Below the pieces are notes generated by a model. That model saw only the letters and a list, made by a program, of their open reading frames with translations, searched no databases and had not been told where the DNA came from. A program made the position numbers and the translations under genes. From NCBI RefSeq assembly GCF_001642795.1, contig NZ_LKEH01000023.1, positions 186,193 to 250,192 on the forward strand: DNA of 64,000 bases, in the 5' to 3' direction. How positions within the stretch are numbered: position 1 is the first letter of the stretch; each line of letters opens with the position of its first letter. The stretch is from Pseudomonas viridiflava. GTDB lineage: Bacteria > Pseudomonadota > Gammaproteobacteria > Pseudomonadales > Pseudomonadaceae. Shown in pieces: positions 10,086 through 20,300 of this stretch.

Positions 10086-10974
10086 AGCCTATTGCTCATG
10101 AGTTTTGACGATAGTGTAGTTATCCTATTGCGTTACACACGTCTATTAGCACCAGGGGCGCTCTTAATAATTTCTTATCAGGTCCAGTGATCGTCCGAGG
10201 CCACGTCAGTAGGACGGGGTTGTGAGTGCTATTTTTCATAAAACAGTCGGTAATTGGAAAGGATTTTTGCTGGCCAACAATGCCTTTCATGGCTCGATTT
10301 GGCGCAGCATGGCCGTAAGCCTCGCTACCAGTGCTGGGCTCTTTGCTTCACCCTAGGCGCCATTCAGGCGAGAATGGTGCGGTGTGATAAATGCTTATAT
10401 CTGCTTGGTTATAGCAAGCTGCAAACCATGAATTGAGGCGCTTCATCGAATGTTCGGTGAGTTTTTTTGATCGAGATCTGCACTGGGATGAAATTTATAG
10501 CGCCGCGAGTTCGACCCGATCCTCCCAACAGCCCCTGCTTCTGAACGGGTAAGACTTTCACCGGCTACGTGTCGATTGACTATGTAGCTTGTACTCATCC
10601 TGCGTTAATCATTAGGCGTGCTCAGCATCGGAATTATCGCGCACGACGATACCTACGGACTCGCCACTGAGAGACCGATTAGATTGACATCACGATCAGG
10701 GTAGATGATTTTGCTCTTGAGAGCGAAACCAGTGGCCTCCCTGCGGCTATCACTGGTGCAGGAGCCATGTCGACGGTAGGAACGTCAACGTAGGGTGAGA
10801 CTGCAAGCTCTGCATTCCGGGCAATTACCTTCAATGGCTAATGCGTCCGACCAGCGTATCAGGGCTACCGGATAGGTAGCCCTCTTTCTTTGCAACCTGG
10901 CAAACGCTACGCAGTTGCGTTCAGCCCAAGATGAATGCGGCGATTCGTCTTAACTGTTCCTGCTGGCAAATTCG
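10086..10974. other. Non-coding stretch, probably decayed sequence
   Basis: About 890 bp with no convincing gene on either strand. Short open frames exist, for example about 30 codons reading plus to a TAG at about 10794 and ending in a Gly/Ala/Thr-rich peptide, but none has a start with a ribosome-binding site. It is best read as remnants between accessory modules. Confidence 0.5.
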
Positions 10975-11742
10975 TCAGAGATTGTTCAGGCTGGGCACTG
11001 GCTTCACCTGCCCAAAATACAGATAAATACCGCTCAACAAGCTCACGCTCCCATCGAAGATGGTGGTGTATTTCACCTCCACCCCGAGGCTGGAGGTGGC
11101 CATCTTGAGATCATAGCCTCCTTGGATGTGATGTTTATCAAGGATCCGCTGCCTGACGTCCTCCGGTATGTTCGGTGACGTCCCCGCCCCCAGCAATTCG
11201 TAGCCTGGGGGGATCCTATTGAAGGACAAGCTCAACAGTCCTGACAAAGGGGCCACCGGAACTTTGGTCGTTGTGCGACTCGCCAGGCTAAGCTGGCTCA
11301 GGCTCCGCCGAGGCAGTGCTTGGCTGGCTGCAAATGTAAGCTTGCGAGACGTTTTCTCGCCTTGTCGCACCGGCGCATACAATTGAATCCGTAATTTTTC
11401 CGCAGGCAATGCGCTAACGTTACTTAGAGTAAGAGTCAGGTATTCCTCCTCATCACCGCCCCAGCGCTCCATATCGACAGAAGAAAGCTTGATTTCAGTT
11501 GGATTGGTCACCTCAAGAAAACGCTCAATCTTGATCACTGCATCGGCCATGCCTTTGACGGTCGAAAGTTGCGTGCAGGGCTTGGGAGGAACCTTCAGAG
11601 CTTGTCCCTCAGCGACGTTGACCACCAAGTTACAATCGCCCATGACGATTTGCATGTTTCCGGGCAGTTGACCCACGGCCGCCGCGGTGAGCGGCCAACC
11701 GCACACCGCCACCATCATGCCGATGCCTATCAGTCGCGTCAT
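10975..11742 (-). CDS. Secreted hypothetical protein, second gene of a two-gene operon
   Basis: 255 residues. The N-terminus is a clear signal peptide: a Thr-Arg pair, a hydrophobic core (IGIGMMVAVCGW), and an Ala-Ala-Ala-Val cleavage region near residue 22. The mature part has two cysteines (about 37 and 56), enough for one disulfide, then beta-rich sequence with no motif I recognise. Its ATG overlaps the stop of the upstream gene by 4 nt (ATGA at 11739-11742), so the two are translationally coupled. Its place in a defence island is the only hint of role. Confidence 0.7.
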   Translation of the reverse strand: MTRLIGIGMMVAVCGWPLTAAAVGQLPGNMQIVMGDCNLVVNVAEGQALKVPPKPCTQLSTVKGMADAVIKIERFLEVTNPTEIKLSSVDMERWGGDEEEYLTLTLSNVSALPAEKLRIQLYAPVRQGEKTSRKLTFAASQALPRRSLSQLSLASRTTTKVPVAPLSGLLSLSFNRIPPGYELLGAGTSPNIPEDVRQRILDKHHIQGGYDLKMATSSLGVEVKYTTIFDGSVSLLSGIYLYFGQVKPVPSLNNL

Positions 11743-12110
11743 TGGGATTTTCCTGCATGATTTTGAACCGAGTTATGGGACCCGTTTACGATCTGAATAT
11801 TGGTGAATTGACCCATGCGTGTATCTGCGTTACTGACGGCGGGGTCCGCTGTTGACGATTTCTCCGTGGGTCGAGCCGCCGCCACAGGCTGGTTGGAGGG
11901 AGCTCGCAAACTGTTGTAGGCCGCCACCCCGACAATGAATGCGGCAACCAGGAAGAATGCAGCGATCACGTTACGACCCAACGAGCCCCGTGTCCTACTT
12001 TTAGCAAATACCTGTAGTGCGACAAACGCGATCAGCAATGCTATAAACCCCATCAGGACCCCGGGGTTATTCAGATAAGGAGCCCATGAGCTCCATTGGA
12101 TAGTTTGCAA
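11739..12110 (-). CDS. Small inner-membrane protein with two membrane segments
   Basis: 123 residues from a TTG at 12110, chosen because AAGGAAGGAG ends 6 nt upstream; the TTG at 12116 lies too close to that site. Two hydrophobic segments are seen at about 18-36 (GFIALLIAFVAL) and 50-66 (AAFFLVAAFIVGVAA), separated by a basic loop. A Pro/Ala-rich linker follows, then a polar tail with IQIVNGSHNSVQ. I do not recognise the family. It is the first gene of a coupled pair with the secreted protein downstream, so the products may form one envelope complex. Confidence 0.65.
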   Translation of the reverse strand: MQTIQWSSWAPYLNNPGVLMGFIALLIAFVALQVFAKSRTRGSLGRNVIAAFFLVAAFIVGVAAYNSLRAPSNQPVAAARPTEKSSTADPAVSNADTRMGQFTNIQIVNGSHNSVQNHAGKSQ

Positions 12111-12192
12111 TATCAACTCCTTCCTTGTGATGTCTGCTGTTGGGACCTTGGTGTCAAACTCGTAGGCAGTAACGGCCGATCCGATGAATTCT

Positions 12193-12330
12193 TTAAGGTT
12201 GCTGGCTTACTTCGCTGCGACAACCACGACCCCCGTGGTGGTCAACTAATCCCGGACACAACGTAAAGTTTTTCTCGGCCTGAGTTGGGGCCAGTCCGTT
12301 GTAGAATTGGCGCGGTCTAATTCAGTTGTG
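12193..12330 (-). pseudogene. IS3-family transposase (OrfB) C-terminal fragment
   Basis: The minus strand encodes RPRQFYNGLAPTQAEKN before a TAA at 12195-12193. This matches the end of IS3-family DDE transposases, which typically read RP..YNGLTPAEAE. The catalytic core is absent, and the frame is not open far upstream. Together with the OrfA-like fragment at 12461-12568 it is the residue of one decayed insertion sequence. Confidence 0.55.
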
Positions 12331-12460
12331 CCGATGTATCTAGTAATAACTGATGTTGCGGTGCGCCTCTTGAGCTGTCATGTAGCCCCACGGTAGTACT
12401 CACCCAGTTTTCAAGCTGCGAAACGCACGCTCCGTCGACTTATAGGCCCAAAAGTTTCCA

Positions 12461-12568
12461 CTACGGCTCGTCCTTTTTCGATATCAAGAGCGCGGGAGCC
12501 TTTTTGCAAAACGGATTTCTCCCATCAAGGTGAGCAATTCGAGTCTCCAATTCTTGGATTTTTTCTGC
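12461..12568 (-). pseudogene. IS3-family OrfA C-terminal fragment
   Basis: The minus strand encodes EKIQELETRIAHL, then FCKKAPALL and a TAG at 12463-12461. This resembles the leucine-zipper end of IS3-family OrfA (typically IRELE … LKKATALL). An in-frame TAA at 12571-12569 interrupts it upstream. It lies in the expected order before the OrfB fragment, with most of OrfB deleted. The rest of 12117-12751 holds no other gene I can support. Confidence 0.5.
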
Positions 12569-12751
12569 TTAGGCGTCAGCACTACACTCATGCCCGCTAG
12601 GACACGCCATCCGTTGCGGTCGAAACGTAGATGGTAAGCGCGGCTTTCTCTCAGTATGCTCATTTTTCTGAGCTCTCGGCTTGAATGCTAAGCCCGAGCC
12701 ACGACAACAAAATTCGCCGTCGACTAAACTAGGCGGCCGCACGGAGGCGCT

Positions 12752-15121
12752 ATGACTACGCAAGGGTTTTCTGTTCCCTCTCCTCTCGTCAACTCAACCG
12801 CCAGTCCCGCTCCAGGCGCGCCCGCGGTACCATCCAACGAAGCAATTGCACCTCTGAGCACCGCTCCGATCCGTCTAGCCTGCGTCGAAGCTTCCAACTT
12901 CCGCCGCCTCGCAAAAACCCGTCTCGAGCTTGATGAGACCACGACAATCCTGGTTGGCGCCAACAACAGCGGCAAAACCGCCCTTCTCACTGTCCTTCGT
13001 AACTTCCTGGGCGAGTCGCCTGGCATTCGCGCCTTCGACATCAGTCTCTCGCAGTGGGCGAAGTTGCGAGAATTGGGCCAACTCTGGGAGACGCTCGAAG
13101 ACGACCCAACGACGGATTCTAGCGATGCCGAAAAATGGCAGGAACAGTATCGACAGCTCCAGGCTTGCATGCCATTCATCGACCTTTGGTTCGATGCAAA
13201 GGAAGGCGCGTACAACCACGTTGCTCCCTTCATCACTTCACTAAAGTGGTCGGGTGGCGCGGTTGGCGTAAGGGTTCGGCTCGAACCCGCAGCAGATGCC
13301 AACGAACTCCGTAAGCTAGCTTGGCGCTACCGTGAGGCACGCTCTCCCGTACGAGACCTTCCAAAGGATGGCCACGCCTGGCCGATGGATTTACTTGACT
13401 ACTGGCTACGGCACTCCACGGATCTGCGCCGTATCGCAGCTTACCGCCTGGACCCTTTGAAGGGCCCTCTTGCAGACAAGAAACGCTGTGACCTGCAGGA
13501 GCTGCCGCCCAATCCGCAACCTGTCGAGTTGCAATTTTTGCGCAAGCTCATTCGGGTGGACTTCGTCCCAGCTCAACGAGGACTTGGCACCGAGGAGGAC
13601 GAGGTACGATCCGAGTCCGCAAACACCCGCCCTGGCTTATTCTCCAGCCAATTATTGAAATTCGCTCGACAGCACCTGAATGTTGCGCCATCCGGGCACG
13701 GACATAGAGAAGACTTGGTGAAGGCTATCGCGAATGCGCAAGCCGACCTCGACAAATCGATTTACAAGGCGCTCAAACCAGCGATGGAGGATGTAGAGAT
13801 TTTGGGGTATCCAGGCCTACATGATCCGCAACAGTTTCACTTTCGTACCAGAATCCAAACAGCCGATCTCCTTGCCCATAGCACGGCCGTTCAGTACACC
13901 CTGGACGAAACTTCTGTCGACGAGTCCCTTCCTGAGCACTCTATCGGCCTTGGCTATCAAAACTTGCAATCGCTGAGCTTCATGCTCGTGTCGTTTCGTA
14001 CCGCACGCCTCACCCCTCCTCAAGGCACCCCGGCAGCAGTTCATCTTGTGATGATTGAGGAGCCCGAAGCCCATTTACACGTTCAGGTTCAACGCAACTT
14101 CTCATCAAACGCTCACGACCTCATTCGTCCAAAGGAAGCGGTGCATAGCAACCTCCGTAGCCAATTGCTCATCAGCACGCACTCCAGCCATATGGCCCAT
14201 GGGGACAGCTTTACCCGCCTGAGATATGTGAAGCGGGTAGCAAGTACTGGTGCTGGTACCAAACCTACCACCGAGGTAATCAATCTTGGAGATGCCTTTG
14301 GTAAAGACATTCAAACCAGGACATTCGCCGAGCGTTACTTTCAGGTCCAACACACAGACCTTCTTTTTGCTGATGCGGCCATTTTCGTAGAAGGCACTGC
14401 TGAGCGGATGCTGGTACCGCTTTTTATTGAGCGAGACTTCCCCAAACTTGCCAAGAAATACGTGTCCTTTCTTGACATTGGAGGCAGTCATGCACACCGC
14501 CTGAGACCATTGGTGGAGAGGTTGGGGATACCAGCTATCGTTATCACCGACTTGGACCCCGTGGTGCCAACGAAGAATGCAAAGGGCCGCGTAGTGCGAG
14601 CGGCGGTGCACATTGCAGGGCAAGCAGAACTTGAATGTGGGAACGACACATTGAGTTCCTGGCATCCGAAGCTGACCAATTTCCAAGCGTACGGTAAGCC
14701 CACCCCGGCCGACCTGGAATGGACCGCCGACTCGGGCGCCAAAGTAAGATTCGCTTGGCAGCTTCCCATTGCGGCCGCAAGCGAACAATGGCCCAGCTCA
14801 TTTGAGGACTCCCTCGTTCTCTCCAACACCGATTGGTTCAAGGCGTTAGATAAAGAGACGGATCCCATCACAGGCAAGAAAGAGGTTCATCGCGGAACAT
14901 TGGCGAAAGTGATTGGTATTGTACTCGACAACCCTGACCATACCGATCTGCTCAAGGAACTCCACGCGATGCTGCGCGGTAACTTCAGCAAGGGTGACTT
15001 TGCAGCAACCTTGTTCGAACGCCTGAACGCGGGTCAAGCTTTGCAATGTCCCGCCTACATTAGTGACGCACTAACTTGGCTAAGCAGCCAGCTAAACGTC
15101 ACAGCAGGAGAAACCCCTTGA
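12752..15121 (+). CDS. OLD-family ATPase/TOPRIM nuclease (GajA-like)
   Basis: 789 residues. An ABC/SMC-type ATPase half carries Walker A GANNSGKT (69-76), a Q-loop-like segment, and the IEEPEAHLH Walker B/D-loop near 435-443 with the STHSSH switch at about 475. A TOPRIM half follows with VEGTAERM (about 546) and the VITDLD acidic motif (about 598), the catalytic metal site of OLD nucleases. An adjacent UvrD-like helicase defines the Gabija arrangement, in which GajA cuts phage DNA when nucleotide pools fall. At 789 residues it is longer than the Bacillus GajA (about 580), with a C-terminal extension of some 150 residues. ATG at 12752 has GGAGG 5 nt upstream. It overlaps the helicase gene by 4 nt. 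Confidence 0.85.
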   Translation: MTTQGFSVPSPLVNSTASPAPGAPAVPSNEAIAPLSTAPIRLACVEASNFRRLAKTRLELDETTTILVGANNSGKTALLTVLRNFLGESPGIRAFDISLSQWAKLRELGQLWETLEDDPTTDSSDAEKWQEQYRQLQACMPFIDLWFDAKEGAYNHVAPFITSLKWSGGAVGVRVRLEPAADANELRKLAWRYREARSPVRDLPKDGHAWPMDLLDYWLRHSTDLRRIAAYRLDPLKGPLADKKRCDLQELPPNPQPVELQFLRKLIRVDFVPAQRGLGTEEDEVRSESANTRPGLFSSQLLKFARQHLNVAPSGHGHREDLVKAIANAQADLDKSIYKALKPAMEDVEILGYPGLHDPQQFHFRTRIQTADLLAHSTAVQYTLDETSVDESLPEHSIGLGYQNLQSLSFMLVSFRTARLTPPQGTPAAVHLVMIEEPEAHLHVQVQRNFSSNAHDLIRPKEAVHSNLRSQLLISTHSSHMAHGDSFTRLRYVKRVASTGAGTKPTTEVINLGDAFGKDIQTRTFAERYFQVQHTDLLFADAAIFVEGTAERMLVPLFIERDFPKLAKKYVSFLDIGGSHAHRLRPLVERLGIPAIVITDLDPVVPTKNAKGRVVRAAVHIAGQAELECGNDTLSSWHPKLTNFQAYGKPTPADLEWTADSGAKVRFAWQLPIAAASEQWPSSFEDSLVLSNTDWFKALDKETDPITGKKEVHRGTLAKVIGIVLDNPDHTDLLKELHAMLRGNFSKGDFAATLFERLNAGQALQCPAYISDALTWLSSQLNVTAGETP

Positions 15122-17100
15122 GCTCAGAACTGCAATCACTGGGAAACGAGCGTGATGCTCATATCGTAGAAGACATCTGCGGCTACATCACTGCCGTCCC
15201 TCCCCGTAGCTTCTTCCTCTTTGCTGGCGCGGGTTCAGGGAAAACTCGAACGTTAGTTGAAGTCTTGCGCAGAATTACCGGCGTGGTTCAGCACGAAGCA
15301 GGAAGCCAATATGCGCAGAAACTTCGCTCTCGGGGCCAGTCTGTTAGCGTCATTACCTACACCAAAAACGCAACAGCAGTTGTCACTAGTCGACTAGGTG
15401 AGAACTACCTGACGGCGGTTTCAACCATTCACTCTTTCTGCTGGGAACTCATCAAAGGCTTCGACGAAGACATCAAAGATGCGTTGCTGGCACGCTGTGC
15501 CAAAAAACTGGAAGATGCCAAGGCCTATGCAGCAGGCAAGGTAAGGGGAGAGTCGGACACCGACCGAAGGAAGTACGCCGAAATTGAGGCGCAAGTTGAT
15601 GAAATCCGCGGCACTGATGCGTTCATCTACCATCCGGACCGCAACACCTACGGAGCAGGTGCGTTATCCCACACAGAGGTTTTGGAAGCGACCGCGTGGC
15701 TCATTCGTGAGCGCCCAACGCTACAGCGCATTCTGGAGGATAGGCACCCTTTGATACTCATCGATGAGTCACAAGACACGATGAAGAATGTGCTGGACGC
15801 ACTGTTCGAGCTCACACAGAACCGCCCCTGTCAGATTACGCTCGGACTATTGGGCGACCATCGACAGCGCATCTATCCTGATGGTCACGACGACCTCCCC
15901 TCACATGTACCCGAGGGCTGGGCCCGGCCCGCACTACAGATGAACCATCGTAGTCAGCAGCGCATCGTTGACCTTATCAACAAGATTTGGGATGCAGACA
16001 TTGAAGGTCGAACTCAGCCAAAAACCGGCGTCCCCCAACATTCGCGTACGGAGAAGAACGGCGGTACCGTTCATATCTTTATCGGCGATACCAAAGTCAG
16101 TACCGCAGAGAAAATCTTAAAGGAAGCCGAGTGCGCACTGGTAATGGCTGAGCAATCATCCTACGCCGCCTGGAGAGATAACGCGCGCGGTTACAAAACT
16201 CTCGCGCTTGAGCACAAGCTGGCTGCCAAGCGAGGCGACTTCTTCGAGGCATATTACGCAATGGATCTGCTGGACAAGGATGCCGCGACGCCCAAGAGCA
16301 ACGGTGAGCGGTCGGGGCCGTCGATGGTTAGACCCCTCCTTGGCCCGATGCTTGAGCTAGCCAAGTGTGTACAACTGGATGGGTCGATAAACGAATTTTC
16401 CACTATGGAGGTTCTACGTCGTAATGGTGCACTTGCAAACGTGCCACAGACCAATGCCGAGCGTCAGTCTTTGCTGGGTAACATTCAGGCCGCAGTGATG
16501 AAGTTCGCCGCTGCCACCTCCAAACCTGACGCGACTGTCCGGCAAGTTTTGGAACCGGTCCTTGAGGGAGAGCTTTTTGAAGCGGATTTCCGCCTGGTAC
16601 ATGCATACGAGGATTCTTCACCACCTCCGCCCGATCCTAAGCCTAGGGCCAAGGAAGCCAAAGAGGACCGACGCAAGCGCGGATGGCACGCGTTCTTCAA
16701 TACACCCTGGCAACAGATTTCTCGATATAGTGCGTACCTTGGCGGAGAAACAGAACTCGCGACGCACCAGGTCGTCAAGGGATCTGAGTTCAAGCACGTA
16801 TTGGTTGTCATGGATGATGAAGAAGCCGGCGGCACGCTATTCTCCTATGACAAGCTCTTCGGTGCTGAAGGCTTGAGCCCGGCTGACTTGGAGAATGTTA
16901 GCGAAGGCAATGAGACCGCTATTGACCGAACCTTACGACTGCTCTATGTCACTTGCAGCCGGGCTGAAGAAAGCCTCGCTTTGGTTCTTTGGGCTAAGGA
17001 CCCCAATGCAGCGTTGGTTGCAATCAGGCGCAGTGAATGGTTTACCACGGATGAAGTGACTGCTTTGAACCGTCCTCCCGTGACCGTTCTCCCCGAATGA
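15118..17100 (+). CDS. UvrD/PcrA-like superfamily 1 helicase (GajB-like)
   Basis: 660 residues if translation begins at the TTG at 15118, which has AGGAG 7 nt upstream and overlaps the OLD stop as TTGA; an earlier in-frame TTG at 15076 lacks a good site. SF1A motifs are in order: Walker A AGAGSGKTRT (36-45), motif Ia ITYTKNA, motif II LILIDESQD (about 213-221), motif III LGLLGDHRQRIY, motif IV-like region, motif V HQVVKGSEF (about 560), motif VI LLYVTCSRAEESL (about 610). Coupled translation with the OLD nuclease argues for a complex, as shown for GajA-GajB. It is longer than Bacillus GajB (about 490), the extra length lying between motifs III and V. Confidence 0.85.
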   Translation: MSSELQSLGNERDAHIVEDICGYITAVPPRSFFLFAGAGSGKTRTLVEVLRRITGVVQHEAGSQYAQKLRSRGQSVSVITYTKNATAVVTSRLGENYLTAVSTIHSFCWELIKGFDEDIKDALLARCAKKLEDAKAYAAGKVRGESDTDRRKYAEIEAQVDEIRGTDAFIYHPDRNTYGAGALSHTEVLEATAWLIRERPTLQRILEDRHPLILIDESQDTMKNVLDALFELTQNRPCQITLGLLGDHRQRIYPDGHDDLPSHVPEGWARPALQMNHRSQQRIVDLINKIWDADIEGRTQPKTGVPQHSRTEKNGGTVHIFIGDTKVSTAEKILKEAECALVMAEQSSYAAWRDNARGYKTLALEHKLAAKRGDFFEAYYAMDLLDKDAATPKSNGERSGPSMVRPLLGPMLELAKCVQLDGSINEFSTMEVLRRNGALANVPQTNAERQSLLGNIQAAVMKFAAATSKPDATVRQVLEPVLEGELFEADFRLVHAYEDSSPPPPDPKPRAKEAKEDRRKRGWHAFFNTPWQQISRYSAYLGGETELATHQVVKGSEFKHVLVVMDDEEAGGTLFSYDKLFGAEGLSPADLENVSEGNETAIDRTLRLLYVTCSRAEESLALVLWAKDPNAALVAIRRSEWFTTDEVTALNRPPVTVLPE

Positions 17101-17282
17101 GTTGGCTTCGACCTCTCACTGAGTTCATGACGTGAGCTTTGACGTCGAATTAACCCAGTAGCCGTCGCCACGCTGACCCAGCACCACCGGCAAAAGTCCA
17201 GTACTGCTAATGCTTCTTAAGTAAACGGCAGGGTCAGCGAAACTTCGGCAGCTGGGTCAATCCTCATCTGGTGATAACAACG

Positions 17283-17319
17283 TTGGTAGCCTCAGCCTCT
17301 GTTCCATACAATGGAACAG
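17283..17319 (+). promoter_or_regulatory. Predicted promoter overlaid by a palindrome upstream of the NTPase gene
   Basis: TTGGTA (17283-17288) and TACAAT (17307-17312) with an 18-bp spacer resemble a sigma-70 promoter. A perfect inverted repeat, ctgttccat / atggaacag with a 3-nt centre, spans 17299-17319, so the -10 box sits in the middle of the palindrome. This is the usual geometry of a repressor operator. The gene starts 25 bp further on. Confidence 0.5.
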
Positions 17320-17344
17320 TCCTCCATATTTTGGTTTAAAGAAT

Positions 17345-20300
17345 ATGTTTGAAAATAGTGGCACCGGACGGCGTCTCGCTGAGATGAACGATGCGGCGGC
17401 TTTCGAGCATATTGCCGCGGCTGTGTTGCGCGCGAGTTCAGCGACCTATGCAAGCTTGTCCCATCCAGGTGTGAAACCTGGAGGGAAAACCGTTAAGGCT
17501 CCTTTTGATAATATCGGATGGGTAGATTCTGTCGGAGGAAGGCGATTCGTATGCGCTGCGCACACTACTGGCCAGAAAGATTTGCAGGGTAAATGGCTTC
17601 ACGATCCGGCGACAGTCAAACCAAGAAGACCTGGAAGCAAGCCGACCAAACCAGCGGGCGACTTAGTCAAGGGTATTGAAGAAATTCTGAAACTGCGCGA
17701 TACGCATCTAAAGCTGAAAGTTACCTTCGCTTTGACGACTAATCTAGAGCCATCACTAGATTTGCTCTCTTCTGTAGAGTCCTTGGCTCAAGCTGCTGAA
17801 ATTGAGGTCGATATATGGTCCGTGTCCAGAATTGCTCACTTTCTAGATACAGACCCTATAGGGCAGATAATCCGGAAAAACTACTTGGGGACACCAATTA
17901 AGATTTTGTCGCGAGAGTTGTTGTTAAGGATGGGAAAAAGAGGTATCCAAGACCACCTCCCTCTTGTGTCGACAGAGGATAGCATCAGTCGGGAAAGTTT
18001 CGTCCTCGGACGAGTCGATACACTAGTCGCTGGTGCCTCAGGGATGGGGAAAACGACAGCTTGTGCGGTTGCTATGTATGCATTTATTGAGAGGGGATCG
18101 CCCGCAATCCTGCTCAAATCTGAGTTTGTAGCTAGCGCAGCCACTATCGAGATTGCGCTTGAGGAAGAGTTGCGTCGTCAAGAACCAGAAATCGAGTCCA
18201 GAGCGGGTGATAAGGCAATCTCTCTGTGTTCAGATAAAGAACCGTTGTTAATATTGGTGGAGGACGTGAACCGTTCTCGAAATCCAGGGCTGGTGCTTAA
18301 CAAAATTATGTCTTGGGCGCTTGCACCATCAAGAGCTTGGTGTGTTGTATGCCCTGTATGGCCTCAGTACCTTGATATTATCGAGGATCAGAGACGTGTT
18401 CTAGCTGCGGTGACGGTGCTGCGTGTAGACAGGTATAACCCAGAGGAGGCGATCCGGGCTATACAGATGCGCGCAAAATGTCTTGGGTTAGATGTCAGTA
18501 ACCACCGCGCAAAATCTCTTGCTGACCAGCTTGGTCAGGATCCTCTACTGATCGGTCTCCACGATCTGGTCTCGGAAGACAATGCTACAAATGTTATCCA
18601 AGCCTACATGGATGAACGATTAGGTATCGTTGCTAATCAGGCGCAATGTACACGGTCCGAGGTGCTGCAGGCACTACATCAGCTGATGCGCGGTATGCTA
18701 GAGCAACGAACGCTTAATCCCAAATGGAGCGAAGTCAAGATTTGGCTCTCGGAAGCAGAATCTATCGCACTGCTTAGAAGTGTTGCACGCGAAGGCAATC
18801 TGATACGGATGGCTTCAACGGGCGAAAAAGAAATTCTCGAATTCAGACATGACCGAGTTATGTATAAGCTCTTAAGCGGGGCGATTGCTGAGGTGCTTAA
18901 AACAAATAAAATTCCTGAATACGCCACCGACCCGTTCTTTTCTGAAGCGGTAGCAGGTGCTGTGTTGCAGATCGAACTGCCGCACATGCAACTGGCAGAA
19001 CTGACAGATGCGAACCCTCTCGTCTCAGCTCGAGCATTGAAACTGGCTTCTGACGTTGGTAGTAAATATGCCGAGGTTGCAGCGAAGGCGGTTAGCCACT
19101 GGCTGGAGAAGAAGGAGGTTAGGAGCGACTTTTTCACAAGCCGTCGATATGCAGTTGCCCGAGTACTTTCCGAAACTACGTCTCCGTATGTGAGGCGGCT
19201 TGTCTCGCAGTTTCAGGAAGATGACCACCCTTGGTATCCTCTGTTTTCGGCGGCTTTCAGGAATGGGGCTCTTAATGCAGGGCTGTCTTTGCTTGCGATG
19301 TATGATATCGGCATAACAATTCCGGGAAAACAAAACCTACTTGCTTTGGTGAAGAGTATGTATGGCCCGGGTTTAATTTCTGCTGTTGACAATCTGCTGC
19401 GCCGACCGGATTTGAATCACTTTTTAAACGCAGGAAATAGAACCGGGGCCTTAAGATTGGCCGGATATTTGGGGGACTCATCCCTAGCGCAATCGATTCG
19501 AGTGTGTTGGGGCCAGGACGAAGGCGGACACGATGATCTTCGGTCGTATTTATTTGCAGCCGCGCGTTGTTGTGGCGATGAGGTAGTGGCGACATTAGGG
19601 CCTGTATGCGATGCATGGGAGGCTTTACCAGAAGATTTGCATTCCACGGTTGGGCAGCCGGTCGAGCTGCTTGCTGCTGATCATGTGGCTTGGGAGTTCA
19701 GGGATTACTCCCCTGATGACGCCATACGCTATTTCGTCGACAGGGCTAATACGTCTGAGATCCTCAGGCGGCCGATCACATATATGCTACGCACTGTAGA
19801 TCATCCAGATGCGCTGGAGCATTTAGTGCGATACGCTGCGGAATCTGAATTTATATCTAGGCGGTTCTTGAAATCCGATTGGGAGCGTCATGCCCGTAAA
19901 TCGGGCAGAATTATGTCGTCGAAGTCTAAAGAGCGATTACTTAGTATCTGTTCCGATGAAAAAGAGAAAGATGACATTCGGGTGCAAGCCTTTAGTTTTT
20001 GGCAGTTGACACTTGATGATCTAGATCTAGAACATGTTTGTAGGATTCCGGTAGGAAGTCTTCTATATGAGAGTGCGTTGTGGGCTCGCGTAAAGTTGGA
20101 GGATTATTCCGTTGTTCCTGAAATTCTCCAGAGAATCCCCGAAAACCCCGAACATTGGCTTCAGGTAAGTCGCTATATTTGGTCTGGTTATTTTACGGAC
20201 GCGCTTGATCCGATCCTTGATCAAGTGGCTGAGGATAGTAAGGCTAATTCAAATTTGGAATATGTGGTTGCTGAAACGTTCAGGCATGTAGAACCCAGTA

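Noticed and set aside
9798..10190. 130-codon plus-strand frame
   Set aside because: Covers the CxxC/CxxC gene on the other strand, which has the more protein-like composition; no ribosome-binding site seen.
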